From Burkholderiales bacterium (GTDB taxonomy: Bacteria > Pseudomonadota > Gammaproteobacteria > Burkholderiales > Burkholderiaceae_C), in the NCBI GenBank assembly GCA_028868895.1, contig JAGWTP010000002.1, positions 56,464-120,463 on the forward strand: a DNA stretch of 64,000 nucleotides. Reading direction: 5' to 3'. This document shows, piece after piece, positions 60,155 through 64,000 of this stretch. Made by a program: the position numbers and the translations under genes. Numbering within the stretch: the first letter of the stretch is position 1; each line of letters begins with the position of its first letter. The notes under the pieces are model-generated. The model was given only the letters and a program-made list of their open reading frames with translations. It was not told the origin of the DNA and did not search any database.

Positions 60155-61385
60155 GGTGGGGAATGCAGACGTGCACAAGCAGGAAACACAGGGCGATTCT
60201 GGCAGCAACGCCCGCGACCCCGCAGGGGCCGATGACCTGCTGATTCGCGTCTTCGACGACCCTGCCGCGATCGACGCGGTGCAGTGGAATGCGCTGCTCG
60301 ACGCGCAGCCGAGCAGCACGCCGTTCATGCGCCACGAGTACCTGCTCGCGATGCACCAGTCGGCAAGCGCCGGCGCTGCCACCGGCTGGCAGCCGCAGTT
60401 CCTGTGCGCCTTCGAAGGCAAGGCGCTGGTGGCCGCCTGCCCGCTGTACCTGAAGGACCATTCGTACGGCGAATACGTGTTCGACTGGGCCTGGGCCGAC
60501 GCCTACCAGCGCCACGGCCTGGCCTACTACCCGAAGCTGCTCGACGCCGTGCCGTTCACGCCGGTGCCCGGCCCACGCCTGCTGTCGCGTGACGCATCGG
60601 GCCGACGCCTGCTGCTGCGCGCGATGCAGCAGTTCGCGCGCGAGGCCGGGCTGTCGTCGGCCCACCTGCTGTTCCTCGACGACGCCGACCAGCACGCGGC
60701 GCGCGCCGAAGGCTGGATGATGCGCAGTACCGTGCAGTTCCACTGGACCCAGCGCACGCCCGAGCCCTACGCCGACTTCACCGGTTTCCTTGCCAGCCTG
60801 CAACGCGACAAGCGCAAGAAGATCCAGCAGGAGTGCCGGCGCGTCGCTGACGCCGGCGTGCACTTCACCGAACTGCAGGGCGCGCAGATCGGCGCGGACG
60901 ACTGGGACTTCTTCTACCGCTGCTACACGCAGACCTATCGTGAGCACCGCTCCACGCCGTACCTGACGCGCGACTTCTTCGACCACATGGCGCGCACGAT
61001 GGCCGAGAACTGGCTGTTGTTCATCGCCTGGCGAGGCGGCGAGCGCATCGCCGCGTCGTTGATCTGCATCGACCCGCCGCGGCGCACCGCGTTCGGCCGC
61101 TACTGGGGCGCCGTCGAACACGTGCCCTGCCTGCACTTCGAGGCCTGCTACTACCGGCCGCTGGCCTGGTGCATCGCCCACGGCTACCAGCGCTTCGAAG
61201 GCGGCGCGCAGGGCGAACACAAGATGGCGCGTGGGTTGCTGCCGGTGCAGACCTGGTCGGCGCACTGGCTGGCGCACCCACAGTTCGCGCAGGCGGTCGG
61301 CGACTTCCTGGCGCGCGAAGGCGCCGGCGTGGCCGACTACCTCGACGAACTCAACGAACGGCGGCCGTTCAAGGCCGGCCTCTGA
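60153..61385 (+). CDS. FemAB/GNAT-fold (DUF482, COG3146-like) protein
   Basis: 410 aa. It has a peptidogalycan-biosynthesis/N-acyltransferase-like fold: AAWNALL-type start (AVQWNALLDAQPSSTPFMRHEYLLAMHQ), SLQRDKRKKIQQECRRVADAGV, YRCYTQTYREHRSTPYLTRDFF and the terminal HFEACYYRPLAWCIAHGYQRFEGGAQGEHKMARGLLP. Reaction unknown. The first about 28 residues are weakly conserved, so the start could be further in. It overlaps the nadE start. Confidence 0.85.
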   Translation: MVGNADVHKQETQGDSGSNARDPAGADDLLIRVFDDPAAIDAVQWNALLDAQPSSTPFMRHEYLLAMHQSASAGAATGWQPQFLCAFEGKALVAACPLYLKDHSYGEYVFDWAWADAYQRHGLAYYPKLLDAVPFTPVPGPRLLSRDASGRRLLLRAMQQFAREAGLSSAHLLFLDDADQHAARAEGWMMRSTVQFHWTQRTPEPYADFTGFLASLQRDKRKKIQQECRRVADAGVHFTELQGAQIGADDWDFFYRCYTQTYREHRSTPYLTRDFFDHMARTMAENWLLFIAWRGGERIAASLICIDPPRRTAFGRYWGAVEHVPCLHFEACYYRPLAWCIAHGYQRFEGGAQGEHKMARGLLPVQTWSAHWLAHPQFAQAVGDFLAREGAGVADYLDELNERRPFKAGL

Positions 61386-61415
61386 TCCGCGCTCTGACCC
61401 GCGCTCTGACCCGCG
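61380..61415. repeat. Three tandem 12-bp repeats
   Basis: Three copies of CTCTGACCCGCG (first with one mismatch, CTCTGATCCGCG). The first contains the TGA stop of the FemAB/GNAT-like gene; the rest lie in the 42-bp convergent gap before the M16 peptidase gene. Confidence 0.9.
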
Positions 61416-61427
61416 ATCGTTTCCCGA

Positions 61428-64000
61428 TCAGGGCTTGAAATCGCCGGCGAAGACCGAGACGAACATGTCGGGCGTCACGTACTTGCGCAGCGCCGCGTTC
61501 ACCTGCTCCAGCGTGAGCTTGCCGATCTCGGCATCGACCTGCGCCTGCAGTGCGTAGGTGCGGCCCAGATACAGGTTGTTCGCCAGCGCGAACGCCACGC
61601 TACCGTCCTGCGCCCGCGCCAGCTTGCGGTAGTTGAGCAGGCTGGCCTGGCCCTCGCGCAACTCCTGCTCGCTGAAGCCGTCTTTCAAGGCACGCGCCAC
61701 TTCCTCGCGGAAGTCGGCCTCGACCCGGGCGCGGTTCTGCGGCGCGAAGATCGCGCTCGCCTGCCACCGCGAATTGCGCTCGAGGCTGTCCCAGTCGATC
61801 GTGCTGCGCACGTCGTACGACAGGCCGTCCTTCTCGCGGATGCGTTTCCACAGCCGCGAGTTGCCGCCGGCCCCGAGCAGGTGGTTGGCGAGCATGAGCG
61901 CCGGGTAGTCGGCGTCGGTGTCGGCAAGCGGCACGCCCAGGCGCACCAGCATCGTGGCATTGGGCTTGTCCGGCGTGGTGAGCATGAGCTGCTCGGGCTT
62001 GACCGGGATCAGCGGCTGCGGCACGCGGGTGAACGGCGCACCGGCGCTCCAGTCGCCGAGCGCGGTCTGCAACGCGGCACGCACCTTCGCCGCGTCCAGG
62101 TCGCCGACGGCGGAGAACTCGCCGTCGCGGGCGCCGTAGAAGCGCGCATGGAAGGCCCGCAACTGCGCGACGTCGAGCGCGCGGTAGTCCGCCGCAAGCT
62201 CGTCGAAGGTCGGGCGGTAGCGCACGTCGCCGCGCGGGTAGGGGTTGCCGAGCCGGTCCAGTGCGTTGCGGGCCAGCGCGCCCGGGTCCTTGCGCTGCTG
62301 CTCGATGGCGCTGAGTGCGCCGCGCTTCATCTCGTCGAGCGCCTCGGCCGGGAACACCGGGTTGCGCAGCAGGTCGCCGACCAGTTCGATCGCTGCCGGC
62401 AGGTGCTCGCGGCGCGACACCAGCGAGACCGTCACCCGCCCTGGCGAGGAGCTCACGCTCAACTCGGTCTGCAGCGCGTCGAGGCGGTCCTGGACCTGCT
62501 CGCGCGTCAGCGTCTTCGTGCCCTTGTCGAGCAGGGTTGCCACCGCCTGCGCGGCCTGGTTCTGCCCGAACAGGCTGTGCTCGTCGCCGAAGTGCAGCGT
62601 CAGCACTGCGGTGACCGCATTGCCGCGCGTGCCCTTGGGCAGCACCGCGGCCTTCACGCCACCGACCGTGAAGGTCTGGGTGCGGGCGTCGATGTTCGCC
62701 GGCGTCGCCTCGAACGCCTCGACCTTGGCCGCGGCCGCCTGCGGCTTGAAGCCGTTCATCTCCTGCGCCAGGTCGACGCGCACCGGTGCCGGCGCGCGCT
62801 GCGGCTTGTCGGTCGGCAAGTAGGTGCCGAGCGTGCGGTTGTCGGGCAGCAGGTACTGTTCGGCGACGCGCTGGACGTCGGCCAGCGCGATGTCGCGCAC
62901 CCGATCGCGCGTCAGGAAGAACAGTCGCCAATCGCCTTGCGCGACCGACTCCGACAGCGCGATGCCCACGGTCTCGGGGTTGGTGAACGACTGGTCCCAG
63001 TCCTTCAGCCACTTGACCTTGGCGCGCGCGAGCTCTTCGGCGGTGATCGGCTCGCTGCGGATCGATTCGGTGGTGGCCAGCAACGCGTTGCGCGCCTTGT
63101 CGACGTCCTGCCCCGGCGCGAGCTGCGCGCCGACGAACATCGCGCCCGGGTCGGCGAGCGCGAACGAATACGAGTAGACGCTCGCTGCCAGCTGCGTTTG
63201 CGTGAGGCGCTTGTACAGGCGGCCCGACGGCGTGTCGCCCAGGATCAAGGTGAGCAGTTCGACCGCGGCGTCGTCGCGCGACGCGCCGGCCGGCACGTGG
63301 TAGCCGGCCTGGACCAACGGCGCGCCGCCGACGCGGCGCAGCGTGACGCTGCGCTCGCCGTCTTGAACCGGGTCGAGCGTGTAGAGCACCGGCAGCGTGC
63401 GCGTGGGCTTCGGGATGGCGCCGAACGTCTCGCCGACCCACTCGAGCACCCGCGCCGGGTCGAACTTGCCGGAAACGATCAGCGTCGCGTTGTCGGGCTG
63501 GTAGTACAGGCGGTAAAACGCCTGCAGGCGCGGGATGTCGACGTTCTCGACGTCGGCGCGCGCGCCGATGGTCGCGTGGCCGTAGTTGTGCCAGTCGAAC
63601 ATCACGGCCATCGTGCGCTGGCTCAGGATGCGGCTCGGGTTGTTCTCGCCCGACTCCATCTCGTTGCGCACCACCGTCATCTCGGTGTCGAGGTCCTTGC
63701 GCGCCACATAGCTGTTGACCATCGAGTCGGCCAGCCAGCCCAGGTACCAGTGCAGGTTGTCGTCGTTGGCCGAGAAGCGCGCGGTGTAGTTGGTGCGGTC
63801 GAACCAGGTGCTGCCGTTGGCCGCCAGGCCGCGCTTCTGGAACTCGGCCCAGACCTTCTCGTGCCTGGGCGTGCCCTTGAAGAGCATGTGCTCGAGCAGG
63901 TGGGCCATGCCGGTCTCACCGTAGTTCTCGAAACGCGAGCCGACACGGTAGGTCAGGTTGACGGTGGTGGTCGGCTTCGAATCGTCGGCCACCAGCAGCA
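61428..64000 (-). CDS. M16-family zinc metallopeptidase (partial, 5' end beyond window)
   Basis: More than 857 codons; the frame runs past the right edge so the true start is outside. The zinc motif H-x-x-E-H is HLLEH, with the third Glu (RNEMES) 76 residues later, so the N-terminal half is catalytic. A second inactive-type M16 half ends near LRKYVTPDMFVSVFAGDFKP. The length fits two M16 halves in one chain (pitrilysin-like). It probably is a periplasmic peptidase, but the signal peptide is not visible. Confidence 0.9.
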   Translation of the reverse strand, partial: LLVADDSKPTTTVNLTYRVGSRFENYGETGMAHLLEHMLFKGTPRHEKVWAEFQKRGLAANGSTWFDRTNYTARFSANDDNLHWYLGWLADSMVNSYVARKDLDTEMTVVRNEMESGENNPSRILSQRTMAVMFDWHNYGHATIGARADVENVDIPRLQAFYRLYYQPDNATLIVSGKFDPARVLEWVGETFGAIPKPTRTLPVLYTLDPVQDGERSVTLRRVGGAPLVQAGYHVPAGASRDDAAVELLTLILGDTPSGRLYKRLTQTQLAASVYSYSFALADPGAMFVGAQLAPGQDVDKARNALLATTESIRSEPITAEELARAKVKWLKDWDQSFTNPETVGIALSESVAQGDWRLFFLTRDRVRDIALADVQRVAEQYLLPDNRTLGTYLPTDKPQRAPAPVRVDLAQEMNGFKPQAAAAKVEAFEATPANIDARTQTFTVGGVKAAVLPKGTRGNAVTAVLTLHFGDEHSLFGQNQAAQAVATLLDKGTKTLTREQVQDRLDALQTELSVSSSPGRVTVSLVSRREHLPAAIELVGDLLRNPVFPAEALDEMKRGALSAIEQQRKDPGALARNALDRLGNPYPRGDVRYRPTFDELAADYRALDVAQLRAFHARFYGARDGEFSAVGDLDAAKVRAALQTALGDWSAGAPFTRVPQPLIPVKPEQLMLTTPDKPNATMLVRLGVPLADTDADYPALMLANHLLGAGGNSRLWKRIREKDGLSYDVRSTIDWDSLERNSRWQASAIFAPQNRARVEADFREEVARALKDGFSEQELREGQASLLNYRKLARAQDGSVAFALANNLYLGRTYALQAQVDAEIGKLTLEQVNAALRKYVTPDMFVSVFAGDFKP

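Overview
The window is a gene-dense, high-GC stretch of chromosomal housekeeping DNA. It most likely comes from a betaproteobacterium of the order Burkholderiales, in the Rubrivivax/Leptothrix/Methylibium/Comamonadaceae neighbourhood. The order hfq-hflX-hflK-hflC behind der-bamB-yfgM-hisS-ispG-rodZ-pilW-rlmN-ndk, the tRNA-Leu(UAG)-tig-clpP-clpX-lon block, and a sigma factor/DUF3619/DUF3106/RDD cassette all fit that group. The lineage is inferred from gene content and order; no 16S gene is present. I see no phage, IS element, CRISPR array or integron.

Layout. Positions 1-12376 (all minus) hold one long run from ndk down to hflC: nucleotide metabolism, RNA methylation, type IV pilus and cell-shape factors, isoprenoid (MEP) synthesis, histidyl-tRNA synthesis, outer-membrane assembly, ribosome GTPases, Hfq and the HflKC membrane complex. 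Positions 12480-17388 hold rluB with very long disordered tails, scpB, rluD and the divergent bamD. Positions 17393-22132 hold a DinG-type helicase, a YdcH-like small protein, a PP2C phosphatase, an unrecognised secreted protein and zapE. Positions 22152-27848 are the 2-oxoglutarate dehydrogenase operon (sucA-sucB-lpdA). Positions 28065-32643 are fatty-acid oxidation/electron-transfer genes (nitronate monooxygenase-like, acyl-CoA dehydrogenase, etfA, etfB), divergent from murI.

Positions 33643-34031 carry a tRNA-Gly/tRNA-Cys/tRNA-Leu cluster whose promoter is interleaved with the lon terminator. Positions 34115-40243 are the protein-quality-control block: tRNA-Leu, tig, clpP, clpX, lon. Positions 40451-43421 are hpnC-hpnD-hpnE (farnesyl diphosphate to squalene, the first step towards hopanoids). 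A TIGR03790-family secreted protein with a hexanucleotide repeat at its 5' end and a divergent IclR regulator follow, then a penicillin-binding endopeptidase. Positions 46782-54668 are the branched-chain amino acid locus (ilvB-ilvN-ilvC, pssA, leuA type 2, leuA type 1); a leucine-rich leader peptide and an attenuator-like hairpin lie in front of the leuA pair. Positions 54985-58046 are a sigma-70-family factor, DUF3619, DUF3106, RDD and LOG-family genes, largely translationally coupled. Positions 58105-64000 are nadE-glnK(PII), a divergent FemAB/GNAT-like protein and a truncated M16 zinc peptidase.

The content is mostly core genome. The most interesting signals are regulatory: the leu leader, the hexamer repeat next to the TIGR03790 start, the promoter/terminator overlap and internal terminator in the tRNA cluster, paired palindromes upstream of etfBA, and the coupled sigma/membrane-protein cassette. 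I did not find convincing evidence of a wholly new system.
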